Assembly (NCBI RefSeq): GCF_900177325.1
Contig: NZ_FXBL01000004.1
Coordinates: 5,275,501-5,339,500, forward strand
Direction of reading: 5' to 3'
DNA length: 64,000 nt
From: Mesorhizobium australicum
GTDB lineage: Bacteria > Pseudomonadota > Alphaproteobacteria > Rhizobiales > Rhizobiaceae
Part shown: positions 8,192 to 16,838 of the stretch, in pieces
Numbering within the stretch: the first letter of the stretch is position 1
Layout: each line of letters starts with the position of its first letter
Program-made: the position numbers and the translations under genes
Notes under the pieces: model-generated
Database searches by the model: none
What the model was told of the DNA's origin: nothing
Seen by the model: only the letters and a program-made list of their open reading frames with translations

Positions 8192-8680
8192 TTGCAGCCG
8201 TCAGGTACCCAGATCAAGGTCGCGGACGTGGCCGTGCGGACGATGGCAATCGTCTCTGCCTGCAAACATCTCGAAGGTCCGTTGCTCCCCATCCTGCACG
8301 GTGTGCAGCAGGAGTTCGGCTTCGTGCCGGGCGAAAGTCTGCCGATGATCGCCGAGGCGCTGAACATCTCCAATGCCGAGGTCCACGGCGTCGCCACTTT
8401 CTATCACGATTACCGCCGCGCGCCGGCCGGCCGGCATGTGCTGAAGCTCTGCCAGGCCGAGGCCTGCCAGTCGATGGGCTCGGAGCGCGTCGCCGCCATG
8501 GTCAGCCAGGCGCTCGGCGTCGGCTTCCACGAGACCGCAAAGGACGGTTCGGTGACGCTGGAGCCGGTCTACTGCCTCGGCCTGTGCGCCTGCGCGCCCG
8601 CGGCGATGCTCGACGGCGAGGTGATCGGCCGCCTCGACGCCGATGCGATTGACGATATCGTCGCTGAGGTGCGGCGGTGA
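8192..8680 (+). CDS. fdsG: NAD-dependent formate dehydrogenase gamma subunit FdsG
   Basis: A 162-aa NuoE-like subunit of the soluble molybdenum formate dehydrogenase, which oxidises formate to CO2 with NAD+ in the cytoplasm. It has the thioredoxin-like fold with four [2Fe-2S] ligands: Cys87, Cys92, Cys128 and Cys132 (CQAEAC and CLGLC). The HGVATFYHDYR segment is typical. I chose the TTG at 8192 because AGGGAGGAA (8176-8184) is well placed before it; an alternative start at 8153 would add 13 residues without a good ribosome-binding site. Its TGA overlaps the GTG of fdsB. It is the first gene of the fds operon. Confidence 0.93.
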   Translation: MQPSGTQIKVADVAVRTMAIVSACKHLEGPLLPILHGVQQEFGFVPGESLPMIAEALNISNAEVHGVATFYHDYRRAPAGRHVLKLCQAEACQSMGSERVAAMVSQALGVGFHETAKDGSVTLEPVYCLGLCACAPAAMLDGEVIGRLDADAIDDIVAEVRR

Positions 8681-10233
8681 CCACCACGATCTACATTCCG
8701 AAGGACTCCGGCGCCCTTGCCCTCGGCGCGGAGAAGGTTGCCACGGCCATCGAGCGCGAGATTGCCTCTCGCGGCCTCGACGCGAAGATCGTCCGCACCG
8801 GCTCGCGCGGCATGTTCTGGCTGGAGCCGATGGTCGAGGTGGCGACGGCATCCGGCCGCGTCGCTTACGGCCCGGTCAAGGCGAAGGACGTCGCGTCGCT
8901 TTTCGACGCCGGGCTGCTCTCGGGAGGCAGCCACGCCCTGTCGCTCGGCGACCCGGAGAAAATCCCCTTCCTCGCCAGACAGACGCGGCTGACCTTCGCC
9001 CGTTGCGGCATCATCGACCCGCTGTCGCTTGCCGATTACGAGGCCCATGGCGGGCTTGCCGGACTGCGCAAGGCGCTGGCGATGACGCCGGCGGACATCG
9101 TCGGGACCGTCACCGAGTCCGGACTGCGCGGCCGCGGCGGCGCGGGCTTCCCGACCGGCATCAAGTGGAAGACGGTGCTCGATCAGGTCGAGGACCGCAA
9201 ATACATCGTCTGCAATGCCGACGAGGGCGACTCGGCCACCTTTGCCGACCGCATGATCATGGAGGGCGACCCCTTTGTGCTCATCGAGGGCATGGCGATC
9301 GCGGGCATCGCCACTGGCGCGACCAAGGGCTTCGTCTACATCCGGTCGGAGTATCCGCATGCGGTGGCGGCGATGCGGGCGGCCATCGACGTTGCGCGGC
9401 AGGCTGGCATGCTAGGCCCCGCCATCCTCGGCTCGCCCAACGCCTTCGACATGGAGGTGCGCGTCGGCGCGGGCGCCTATGTCTGCGGCGAGGAGACGTC
9501 GCTGCTCAACTCGCTGGAAGGCAAGCGCGGCGTCGTTCGCGCCAAGCCGCCGCTGCCGGCGATCCAGGGCCTGTTCGGCAAGCCGACCGTCATCAACAAC
9601 GTCATCAGCCTCGCCTCCGTGCCGATCATCCTCGATCGCGGTGCGGAGCACTACAAGGACTTCGGTCGCGGCCGCTCGCGCGGCACGATCCCGATCCAGA
9701 TCGCCGGCAACACACGGCATGGCGGCCTGTTCGAGACCGCCTTCGGCCTGTCGTTGGGCGAGATCGTCTACGACATCGGTGGCGGCACCGCGACGGGCAG
9801 GCCAGTAAAGGCCGTGCAGGTGGGCGGCCCGCTCGGCGCCTATTTCCCACCGTCGCTGTTCGACACGCCCTTCGACTACGAAGCCTTCGCCGCCAAGGAC
9901 GGGCTGATCGGCCATGCCGGCATTACCGTCTTCGACGACAACGCCGACATGCTGAAGCAGGCGCGCTTTGCGATGGAGTTCTGCGCCATCGAGAGCTGCG
10001 GCAAGTGCACCCCCTGCCGTATCGGCTCGACGCGCGGCGTCGAGACCATCGACAAGATCGCGGCCGGCGTGCAGCCGGAGAAGAACCTCGCTCTGGTCAC
10101 CGACCTCTGCAACACGATGAAGTTCGGCTCCCTCTGCGCACTCGGCGGCTTCACGCCTTATCCGGTGATGAGCGCGATCAATCATTTCCCGCAGGATTTC
10201 GCGCCGAAACCGATGCAGGAGGCGGCGGAATGA
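8677..10233 (+). CDS. fdsB: NAD-dependent formate dehydrogenase beta subunit FdsB
   Basis: A 518-aa NuoF-like flavoprotein that passes electrons from the iron-sulfur chain to NAD+. An N-terminal thioredoxin-like domain of about 120 residues precedes the FMN/NADH core with GRGGAGFPTG and CNADEGD, an SLBB-type domain, and a C-terminal [4Fe-4S] motif ESCGKCTPCRIGSTRG. The GTG start at 8677 overlaps the fdsG stop (GTGA). The TGA at 10231-10233 overlaps the next start, ATG at 10230. In canonical fds operons the next gene is fdsA; here two extra small genes come between. Confidence 0.96.
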   Translation: MTTTIYIPKDSGALALGAEKVATAIEREIASRGLDAKIVRTGSRGMFWLEPMVEVATASGRVAYGPVKAKDVASLFDAGLLSGGSHALSLGDPEKIPFLARQTRLTFARCGIIDPLSLADYEAHGGLAGLRKALAMTPADIVGTVTESGLRGRGGAGFPTGIKWKTVLDQVEDRKYIVCNADEGDSATFADRMIMEGDPFVLIEGMAIAGIATGATKGFVYIRSEYPHAVAAMRAAIDVARQAGMLGPAILGSPNAFDMEVRVGAGAYVCGEETSLLNSLEGKRGVVRAKPPLPAIQGLFGKPTVINNVISLASVPIILDRGAEHYKDFGRGRSRGTIPIQIAGNTRHGGLFETAFGLSLGEIVYDIGGGTATGRPVKAVQVGGPLGAYFPPSLFDTPFDYEAFAAKDGLIGHAGITVFDDNADMLKQARFAMEFCAIESCGKCTPCRIGSTRGVETIDKIAAGVQPEKNLALVTDLCNTMKFGSLCALGGFTPYPVMSAINHFPQDFAPKPMQEAAE

Positions 10234-10649
10234 TGGAAGCAAGCCTTGAGATTGTGTCTGTCGGCACGGCCTTTGATTTCGAAGCCGCTGCGCGGGTTGA
10301 TCGCTACCAGCTTGTCACAGGTCCTGGAGCTATGGGAATCCTAACCACGATGGATCGGTCTCAACTCCAAGCGTGTTTCAAGAATTGCGCCATGACAACA
10401 TCCATCGGCTTGGACTGCGAGGAAGTTGAAGACCTGTTGGATGAGGTTTCTATTGGTCTTCAGGCTGAAAGCGACAATGGCTTTTATCCGACCATCTCGG
10501 GTCGAGAGTTCGACGACAACGTCTGGATTGTTATCCCCCAGTCATATGATGCACCGCGTCTGCTCGCTTTGAGCACTCAATCGAGTTTCGCATCTCAGGT
10601 CGCGTCCTGGATCGAACGGGCCAAGGCGGAAGTGTCGGAGGCACGGTGA
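10230..10649 (+). CDS. Unknown protein inserted in the fds operon
   Basis: A 139-aa protein I do not recognise (MMEASLEIVSVGTAFDFEAA... to AKAEVSEAR). It looks soluble and acidic, with mixed strands and helices, no signal peptide, and two cysteines close together (ACFKNC) but no clear metal motif. It starts in an ATGA overlap with fdsB and stops in a TGATG overlap with the DUF4287 gene, so it is wired into translational coupling on both sides. G+C over 10261-10620 is about 53% by my count, clearly below the flanking fds genes. This suggests late acquisition into the operon. A second ATG at 10233 is equally possible as start. Confidence 0.7.
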   Translation: MMEASLEIVSVGTAFDFEAAARVDRYQLVTGPGAMGILTTMDRSQLQACFKNCAMTTSIGLDCEEVEDLLDEVSIGLQAESDNGFYPTISGREFDDNVWIVIPQSYDAPRLLALSTQSSFASQVASWIERAKAEVSEAR

Positions 10650-10861
10650 TGACGGAAAAAGTCAAAGGTCCTGCCTCCTACTTCCCGTCGATCGAGAAGA
10701 CCTACGGGCAGCCGATCGAGCACTGGAAGACGCTCGTCCGCAGCCGTGCCGGCATGAAGCACATGGAAATCGTGAACTGGCTGAAGGCTGAGCACAAGCT
10801 TGGCCACGGCCATGCCAATGCGCTCGTCGCACATACCCTCGCAGAGAAACAGGACCGCTAG
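10649..10861 (+). CDS. DUF4287 domain protein
   Basis: A 70-aa protein made almost entirely of the DUF4287 motif: KGPASYFPSIEKTYGQPI, then a stretch ending KHMEIVNWLK, then GHGHANALVAHTL. Function of the family is unknown. It is small, basic and soluble. The ATG at 10649 shares a base with the preceding stop (TGATG); a GTG at 10646 is an alternative start. It ends 10 bases before fdsA and would be co-transcribed with formate dehydrogenase. DUF4287 genes are not standard members of fds operons as far as I know, so a link to formate metabolism is only positional. Confidence 0.8.
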   Translation: MTEKVKGPASYFPSIEKTYGQPIEHWKTLVRSRAGMKHMEIVNWLKAEHKLGHGHANALVAHTLAEKQDR

Positions 10862-10871
10862 GAACAATCCC

Positions 10872-13757
10872 ATGGGTCTCGTCCACGAAATCGACTACGG
10901 CACGCCGGCCTCCAAGGCCGAGCGTCAGGTCACGCTCACCGTCGACGGCTTTACCGTCACCGTGCCTGAAGGGACCTCGATCATGCGCGCCTCGATGGAG
11001 GCGGGCATCCAGATCCCGAAGCTCTGTGCCACCGACATGGTCGACGCCTTCGGCTCCTGCCGGCTCTGCCTGGTCGAGATCGAGGGCCGCAACGGCACGC
11101 CGTCCTCCTGCACCACGCCGGTCGCGCCTGGCATGGTCGTGCACACCCAGACCGGCCGCCTCAAGGACATCCGCAAGGGCGTGATGGAGCTCTACATCTC
11201 CGACCATCCGCTCGACTGCCTGACCTGCGCCGCCAATGGCGACTGCGAGTTGCAGGACATGGCGGGCGCGGTAGGCCTGCGCGACGTGCGCTACGGCTAT
11301 GACGGCGAGAACCACGTCTTTGCGAAGAACCGCGCCGACGCAACCACGAACTTCAACTGGATGCCGAAGGACGAGTCGAACCCCTACTTCACCTACGATC
11401 CGTCGAAATGCATCGTCTGCTCGCGCTGCGTGCGCGCCTGTGAGGAGGTGCAAGGCACCTTCGCGCTGACCATCGAGGGCCGCGGCTTCGGCAGCCGCGT
11501 CTCGCCCGGCATGCACCAGCCGTTCCTGGAATCCGAATGCGTCTCCTGCGGCGCCTGCGTGCAGGCCTGCCCGACCGCGACGCTGACCGAGAAATCGATC
11601 ATCGAGATCGGCCAACCCGAGCACTCGGTCGTCACCACCTGCGCCTATTGCGGCGTCGGCTGCTCGTTCAAGGCCGAGATGCGCGGCGAGGAGCTGGTGC
11701 GCATGGTGCCGTGGAAGGACGGCAAGGCCAATCGCGGCCACTCCTGCGTCAAGGGCCGCTTCGCCTACGGCTATTCCACCCACAAGGATCGCATCACCCG
11801 GCCGATGATCCGGGAGAAGATCTCGGATCCGTGGAAAGAGGTCACCTGGGAAGAGGCCTTCTCGCACATTGCCTCGGAGTTCCGCCGGATCCAGTACCAG
11901 TATGGTCGCGGCGCCGTCGGCGGCATCACCTCGTCCCGCTGCACCAACGAGGAGACCTACCTCGTCCAGAAACTGATCCGGCAGGGCTTCGGCAACAACA
12001 ATGTCGACACCTGCGCTCGCGTCTGCCACTCGCCGACCGGCTACGGCCTCGGCCAGACCTACGGCACCTCCGCCGGCACGCAGGACTTCGATTCCGTCGA
12101 GGAAAGCGACGTGATCATGGTCATCGGCGCCAACCCGTCGGCCGCCCATCCCGTCTTCGCCTCGCGCATGAAGAAGCGCATCCGCCAGGGCGCGAAGCTG
12201 ATCGTGCTGGACCCGCGCGAGACCGAGACCGTCAATTCGGTCCATGCGAAGGCGGACTACCACCTGCCGCTAAAGCCCGGCACCAACGTCGCCGTCGTCA
12301 CCGCGTTGGCGCATGTCATCGTCACCGAGGGCCTGTTCGACGAGGCTTTCATCCGCGAGCGCTGCGACTGGTCGGAGTTCGAGGATTGGGCCTCCTTCGT
12401 CGCCGAGGAGCGCAACTCGCCGGAGGTGATCGGCCCGCTTGCCGGCGTCGACCCGGAAGTCATCCGGGGTGCCGCCCGCCTCTACGCCACCGGCGGCAAT
12501 GGCGCGATCTATTACGGCCTCGGCGTCACCGAGCACAGCCAGGGCTCGACCACCGTGATGGCGATCGCCAACCTCGCCATGGCGACCGGCAACATTGGCC
12601 GTCGCGGCGTCGGGGTAAACCCGCTGCGCGGCCAGAACAACGTCCAGGGCTCGTGCGACATGGGGTCCTTCCCGCACGAGCTGCCGGGCTATCGCCACAT
12701 CTCGGGCGACGCCGTGCGCGACATCTATGAGAGCCTGTGGGGTGTGAAGCTGGACAACGAGCCAGGCTTGCGCATTCCCAACATGCTCGACGCGGCCGTC
12801 GAGGGCACGTTCAAGGGCATCTACATCCAGGGCGAGGACATCCTGCAGTCCGACCCGGACACGAAACACGTTTCGGCCGGCCTCGCCGCGATGGAATGCG
12901 TCGTCGTGCACGATCTCTTCCTCAACGAGACCGCCAACTACGCCCACGTCTTCCTGCCGGGTTCGACCTTCCTCGAGAAGGACGGCACCTTCACCAATGC
13001 CGAGCGCCGCATCAACCGCGTCCGCAAGGTAATGAGCCCGAAGAACGGCTTCGCCGACTGGGAGGTGACGCAGAAGCTCGCCCAGGCGATGGGCCTGAAT
13101 TGGGACTATGCGCATCCGTCGCAGATCATGGACGAAATCGCCCAGACGACACCATCCTTCGCGATGGTCTCCTACGACTATCTCGACAGGATGGGCTCCG
13201 TGCAGTGGCCCTGCAACGAGAAGGCGCCTGAAGGCACGCCGATCATGCATGTCGACGGATTCGTGCGCGGCAAGGGAAAGTTCATCCGCACCGAATACGT
13301 GCCGACCGACGAGAAGACCGGCCCCCGCTTCCCGCTGCTCCTAACGACCGGCCGTATCCTCAGCCAGTACAATGTCGGCGCGCAAACAAGGCGCACCGCC
13401 AATGTCGTCTGGCACGCCGAGGACGTGTTGGAGATCCACCCCCACGACGCCGAGCAGCGCGGCATCCGCGACGGCGACTGGGTCCGCCTCGCCTCGCGCT
13501 CCGGCGAAACGACCTTACGGGCGGACGTTACCGATAGGGTGGCGCCGGGCGTGGTCTATACGACCTTCCACCACCCGGACACGCAGGCCAACGTCATCAC
13601 CACCGATTATTCGGACTGGGCGACCAACTGCCCCGAATACAAGGTAACGGCCGTGCAGGTCTCGCCCTCCAACGGCCCCAGCGCTTGGCAGGAGGAATAC
13701 GAGGAACTGTCGAAGCGCTCGCGGCGGATCGAGGGGCACCTGGAGGCGGCGGAGTGA
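10872..13757 (+). CDS. fdsA: NAD-dependent formate dehydrogenase alpha (catalytic) subunit FdsA
   Basis: A 961-aa molybdoenzyme subunit that oxidises formate. Domains in order are an N-terminal NuoG-like [2Fe-2S] domain (DAFGSCRLCLVEIEG), a His-Cys cluster domain (HPLDCLTC...CELQ), two [4Fe-4S] ferredoxin motifs (KCIVCSRCVRAC and ECVSCGACVQAC), a further [4Fe-4S] site (CAYCGVGC), the bis-MGD molybdopterin domain, and a C-terminal MGD-binding domain (RILSQYNVGAQTRRT). The catalytic residue is Cys385 in ARVCHSPTG, so this is a cysteine rather than selenocysteine enzyme. The ATG at 10872 gives the normal family length; the open frame to 10800 overlaps DUF4287. Confidence 0.97.
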   Translation: MGLVHEIDYGTPASKAERQVTLTVDGFTVTVPEGTSIMRASMEAGIQIPKLCATDMVDAFGSCRLCLVEIEGRNGTPSSCTTPVAPGMVVHTQTGRLKDIRKGVMELYISDHPLDCLTCAANGDCELQDMAGAVGLRDVRYGYDGENHVFAKNRADATTNFNWMPKDESNPYFTYDPSKCIVCSRCVRACEEVQGTFALTIEGRGFGSRVSPGMHQPFLESECVSCGACVQACPTATLTEKSIIEIGQPEHSVVTTCAYCGVGCSFKAEMRGEELVRMVPWKDGKANRGHSCVKGRFAYGYSTHKDRITRPMIREKISDPWKEVTWEEAFSHIASEFRRIQYQYGRGAVGGITSSRCTNEETYLVQKLIRQGFGNNNVDTCARVCHSPTGYGLGQTYGTSAGTQDFDSVEESDVIMVIGANPSAAHPVFASRMKKRIRQGAKLIVLDPRETETVNSVHAKADYHLPLKPGTNVAVVTALAHVIVTEGLFDEAFIRERCDWSEFEDWASFVAEERNSPEVIGPLAGVDPEVIRGAARLYATGGNGAIYYGLGVTEHSQGSTTVMAIANLAMATGNIGRRGVGVNPLRGQNNVQGSCDMGSFPHELPGYRHISGDAVRDIYESLWGVKLDNEPGLRIPNMLDAAVEGTFKGIYIQGEDILQSDPDTKHVSAGLAAMECVVVHDLFLNETANYAHVFLPGSTFLEKDGTFTNAERRINRVRKVMSPKNGFADWEVTQKLAQAMGLNWDYAHPSQIMDEIAQTTPSFAMVSYDYLDRMGSVQWPCNEKAPEGTPIMHVDGFVRGKGKFIRTEYVPTDEKTGPRFPLLLTTGRILSQYNVGAQTRRTANVVWHAEDVLEIHPHDAEQRGIRDGDWVRLASRSGETTLRADVTDRVAPGVVYTTFHHPDTQANVITTDYSDWATNCPEYKVTAVQVSPSNGPSAWQEEYEELSKRSRRIEGHLEAAE

Positions 13758-13763
13758 GGAGCG

Positions 13764-13835
13764 GTCCGCGCAGCGGACGAAAAGCCAACGATTTGGCTTT
13801 TCGAGCGACGAACGCCCGAGGCCGTAGCCGAGGGC
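13764..13835 (+). repeat. Three consecutive hairpins between fdsA and fdhD
   Basis: GTCCGC (13764-13769) pairs with GCGGAC (13773-13778). AAAAGCCAA (13780-13788) pairs with TTGGCTTTT (13793-13801). GCCC-GA-GGC (13814-13822) pairs with GCC-GA-GGGC (13827-13835) with a tandem GA mismatch. They fill most of the 97-base gap, in an operon whose other junctions mostly overlap. The second has the A-tract/U-tract form of a weak bidirectional terminator. The set may lower or stabilise expression of fdhD-fdsD relative to the catalytic subunits, or be a dispersed repeat. Confidence 0.6.
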
Positions 13836-13854
13836 AGCGCGGTTCGCGCGTCGG

Positions 13855-14682
13855 ATGACCCGCCCGCCGCTCGCCTCCACCATCCGCATTGCACGCCGCG
13901 CCAATGGCACAGCTGCCGCTGCGCGAATGGTGCCGGAGGAAACGCCGGTGGCGCTGTCGTTTGCGGGCACCACGCATGCCGTGATGATGGCCTCGCCCGC
14001 CGATCTCGAGGATTTCGCGCTCGGTTTCTCGCTGACCGAAGGCATTATATCGTCGCCGGATGAAATCGCGGCGATCGAGGTGATCCAGGATGCCGGCGAG
14101 GGCGTCGATATCCAGATCGCGCTGAAGGATACTGCCAACAAGCGTTTCGAGGCCCGGCGCAGGCGTCTCGCAGGACCCGTCGGCTGCGGCCTCTGCGGCA
14201 TCGAATCGATCGACGAGGCGATGCGGTCCGTGACTCCAGTCGGTAAGTCGGAGATGATGTTTGCTGCGCAGCAACTCACCGAATCTGTGCGATTGCTGGC
14301 AAAGGCGCAGCCCATGCATGCCGAGACCGGCGCGGTTCATGCCGCGGGCTTCTATATCCCCGGCAGAGGCATCGTCGCCGCGCGCGAGGATGTCGGCCGG
14401 CACAATGCGCTCGACAAGCTGGCCGGCGCGCTGGCCAGCTCCGGCACCGATGGCGCGGCCGGCGCGGTCGTGGTCACCTCGCGCGTCTCGGTCGAGATGG
14501 TGCAGAAGACCGCGGCAATCGGTGCGCCAATGATCATCGCCGTCTCGGCGCCGACCGCCCTGGCAATCCGCACCGCTGACGAGGCCGGCATGACGCTCGT
14601 CGCGCTCGTGCGCGGCGAAGAATTCGATATCTTCACGCATCCCGGTCGCGTGACCGAGGGAGAGACACGCCATGTCGCCTGA
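13855..14682 (+). CDS. fdhD: Formate dehydrogenase accessory sulfurtransferase FdhD (FdsC)
   Basis: A 275-aa cytosolic protein that carries sulfur to the bis-MGD molybdenum cofactor before it is inserted into formate dehydrogenase. The essential cysteine pair is Cys111 and Cys114 (GCGLCG). Other family marks are DLEDFALGFSLTEGI near residue 50 and REDVGRHNALDKLAG in the C-terminal half. The ATG at 13855 follows a gap with three hairpins after fdsA. Its end overlaps fdsD by 11 bases. In fds operons this gene is usually called fdsC. Confidence 0.95.
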   Translation: MTRPPLASTIRIARRANGTAAAARMVPEETPVALSFAGTTHAVMMASPADLEDFALGFSLTEGIISSPDEIAAIEVIQDAGEGVDIQIALKDTANKRFEARRRRLAGPVGCGLCGIESIDEAMRSVTPVGKSEMMFAAQQLTESVRLLAKAQPMHAETGAVHAAGFYIPGRGIVAAREDVGRHNALDKLAGALASSGTDGAAGAVVVTSRVSVEMVQKTAAIGAPMIIAVSAPTALAIRTADEAGMTLVALVRGEEFDIFTHPGRVTEGETRHVA

Positions 14683-15007
14683 CCAGCATCACGCAACCGA
14701 CGTCATCGCCAAGATCGTCCGCATGGCCAACCAGATCGGCACCTTCTTCGCCTCCAAGCCGCATGACGAAGGCGTGGCCGGCGTGGCCGAGCACATCAAC
14801 AAATTCTGGGAGCCGCGCATGCGTCGCCACTTCTTCGAAGTGTTCGACGCCGGCGGCGAGAGCCTCTCGCCGATCGTGAAGGAAGCCGCTGCCACGATCC
14901 GACGGCCGGCGGAAGCGCCGCATCCGGGCGCAAACGCCGGCGCCCCGGGCGGCAAGGGCTCGGCAGCAGGTGAATCGAAAGCAGAGATCGCCGCATCTCA
15001 AGGGTAG
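14672..15007 (+). CDS. fdsD: Formate dehydrogenase delta subunit FdsD
   Basis: A 111-aa small subunit of the NAD-dependent formate dehydrogenase. The first 75 residues match the FdsD family: KIVRMANQIGTFF, the phrase HINKFWEPRMRR and a short helix after it. The last 35 residues are Ala/Gly-rich and probably flexible. It has no cofactor-binding residues; the family is needed for assembly or activity of the complex. It starts inside fdhD (11-base overlap) and closes the operon. I see no strong terminator in the 60 bases that follow. Confidence 0.93.
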   Translation: MSPDQHHATDVIAKIVRMANQIGTFFASKPHDEGVAGVAEHINKFWEPRMRRHFFEVFDAGGESLSPIVKEAAATIRRPAEAPHPGANAGAPGGKGSAAGESKAEIAASQG

Positions 15008-15067
15008 GTCGCGGTCGACTCTCGTTGCCGTGCTTGTATGCTTCACCTCCTTGGGGAGGGACATGCA

Positions 15068-15355
15068 ATGGCAGCCTATGTGATCTTCGACGTCGAGATC
15101 CGCGACCCGGTGCGGTACCAGGAATTCATGGCCGGCGTGAAACCAGCGCTCGAAGCTGCGGGGGCCAGATACCTGGCCCGTGGCGGTGCCTACAAGGTCT
15201 ACGAAGGCGACTGGCAGCCGCGCCGGATTGTGCTTCTGGAGTTCCCCTCGGTCCAGGCGTGGGAGGAATTCTATCTTGGCCCGGTCTACCAGGGGCTAAA
15301 GTCGATCCGCGACGAGTGCAGTTCGGCGCGTCTGGTCAGCGTCGAGGGTCTGTGA
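15068..15355 (+). CDS. DUF1330 domain protein
   Basis: A 95-aa ferredoxin-like-fold (dimeric alpha-beta barrel type) protein. Family features include AYVIFDVEIRDPVRYQEF at the N-terminus, ARGGAYKVYEGDW in the middle and VLLEFPSVQAWEEFYLGPVYQ near the end, a standard DUF1330 pattern. The family is found in small stand-alone proteins of unclear function. The ATG at 15068 is preceded by GGGGAGGG about six bases upstream, which decides the start over an ATG at 15038. Its 3' end overlaps the convergent membrane-protein gene by 20 bases. It may be read through from fds but need not be related. Confidence 0.88.
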   Translation: MAAYVIFDVEIRDPVRYQEFMAGVKPALEAAGARYLARGGAYKVYEGDWQPRRIVLLEFPSVQAWEEFYLGPVYQGLKSIRDECSSARLVSVEGL

Positions 15356-16181
15356 CCTCTCGGCTGGCCTGCGCGCTGCGTGCTCCTGTGCCGCCGCGCA
15401 GCATGTAGATCGCTGTCGCGGCGCCCACCGCGACATAGATGCCGAGATAGATCCACTGCCCCGGCCGGCCGGTCAGATCGAACACGCCGATGAAGGCGAG
15501 CGCGGCCAGCGCGATGAACAGGATCAGCCCCCAGCTCAGGTACATGTGCGTCAGCGCGGTATCGACGCCGCGCACGACGAGGAGGGTCAGCGGCCCGAGC
15601 GCCACGGCGAGGTAGAACGCGCCGAAAGCCCGCAGGCTGAACGGGGTGAGAATGTCGGGAAAGATCCCGCCATGCAGGCCCCGCGCGCCCTGCGGCGCGA
15701 GCAGTCCATAGAGCCCCAGAAACGCGACGAGCAGGATGAACACCACGTCGACCGCGATGTCGCGCCGGCTCGTTCTTCCTCCCAGCGTTTCGATCGCGGG
15801 CCGTGTTCGGAGCGCCTCGACAATCCAGACCGCGGCTTGCAGCAGGTTGAGCGCGAGCGCCGCGAGGTAGAGCCACGCGAGCCAGTGGCCGAGCCTGAGG
15901 ACCGGCCAGAAGGCAAGAACCACTCCAGCCTGGAAAAGGGCGAACAGTGCGAGATAGACGAGGCCCGACACGACGAGCGAGAACCGCCAGCGGCTGGCCA
16001 CGACATAGGCGGCCCACGCGTTGCCGAGACACCAGCCGCCGATCGTCATCGTGACCAGCGGCGACACCTTCCAGGCGAAGTTCGGCGCGGCCCAGTGCGG
16101 CGCCACGAAGAGCAATGCTCCGAGGACGGCGTAGAGCACCGCCACCGCGAATGTCAGCGAACGTGTACTGGACGAGAGCAT
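15336..16181 (-). CDS. Integral membrane protein of unknown function
   Basis: A 281-aa very hydrophobic protein with about eight membrane segments, for example LTFAVAVLYAVLGALLFVA at the N-terminus and WIYLGIYVAVGAATAIYML near the end. Aromatic residues cluster at the segment ends, and there is no recognisable transporter or enzyme motif. GGAGGGG ends five bases before the ATG at 16181, which favours this start over an in-frame GTG at 16205. The 3' end overlaps the DUF1330 gene on the other strand by 20 bases. No function is assigned. Confidence 0.75.
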   Translation of the reverse strand: MLSSSTRSLTFAVAVLYAVLGALLFVAPHWAAPNFAWKVSPLVTMTIGGWCLGNAWAAYVVASRWRFSLVVSGLVYLALFALFQAGVVLAFWPVLRLGHWLAWLYLAALALNLLQAAVWIVEALRTRPAIETLGGRTSRRDIAVDVVFILLVAFLGLYGLLAPQGARGLHGGIFPDILTPFSLRAFGAFYLAVALGPLTLLVVRGVDTALTHMYLSWGLILFIALAALAFIGVFDLTGRPGQWIYLGIYVAVGAATAIYMLRGGTGARSAQASREVTDPRR

Positions 16182-16251
16182 CCCCACCCCTCCGGCGACG
16201 AACACTGTCGATCAAATCACCGGATTGGGCAAGGCTGGCACGACGAGGCGC

Positions 16252-16818
16252 CTATCCTCGCATCGGCTTCAGCGCAGTCGCCCAGCGATGCAGCTCGGAG
16301 AGCATCAGCTTCGCGCCGTCGACGATCGGTTCATTCGGCTGGAAGCTGTCGTCCTCGCGCAGAAACTGCGCAAACATCGGGATCGCGACGGCCTCCGGGA
16401 TCGGCATGACCTTGACGGTGGTCAGCAGCTGCTTCTCCGACTGCGCCGCGCGCAGGCCGGCCGAAACGCCGCCATAGCTCGCCAGCCCCGCCGGCTTGTA
16501 GGCCCATTCCTTCGACAGGTAGGTCACCGCGTTCACGAAGGAGGGCGGCGCGAAGTAGTTGTATTCCGGCGTCACGAACACGAAGGCATCGGCGGACCCG
16601 ACGCTCTCGGCCCAGCGCTTGGTGTGCGCATGCTCGTACTGCCCGAGCCGCGGATGCTTGGGCTCGTCGAAAACCGGCAGGTCGAACGACGCCAGGTCGA
16701 CCGGAACGACATCGAACGCGCCATGCTCCCGGGCGACGGAGACGAGCCAGTCGGCAATTTTCGGTCCCATGCGGCCGGGACGCGTGCTGACGGTAATGAC
16801 GTTCAGTTTCAACGACAT
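16252..16818 (-). CDS. NADPH-dependent FMN reductase family protein
   Basis: A 188-aa flavodoxin-like protein. The N-terminal strand and phosphate loop (ITVSTRPGRMGPKIADW) would hold the FMN phosphate, and TPEYNYFAPPSFVNAVTYLSKEW is the signature that stacks against the isoalloxazine ring. These proteins reduce quinones, azo dyes or chromate using NAD(P)H in the cytoplasm; the physiological substrate cannot be read from the sequence. The gene is monocistronic on the minus strand. Its promoter is flanked by two GGTRACCGAA boxes, so it is probably controlled by a dedicated regulator that is not encoded nearby. Confidence 0.9.
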   Translation of the reverse strand: MSLKLNVITVSTRPGRMGPKIADWLVSVAREHGAFDVVPVDLASFDLPVFDEPKHPRLGQYEHAHTKRWAESVGSADAFVFVTPEYNYFAPPSFVNAVTYLSKEWAYKPAGLASYGGVSAGLRAAQSEKQLLTTVKVMPIPEAVAIPMFAQFLREDDSFQPNEPIVDGAKLMLSELHRWATALKPMRG

Positions 16819-16838
16819 GATTAGATCCGGTTTCCAAA

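Noticed and set aside
11900..12100. Selenocysteine formate dehydrogenase
   Set aside because: The catalytic codon for residue 385 is TGC (12024-12026), a plain cysteine; there is no in-frame TGA or SECIS-like need.
10662..12263. A 533-codon minus-strand frame over DUF4287 and fdsA
   Set aside because: It is a shadow of fdsA, which has full iron-sulfur and molybdopterin motifs.
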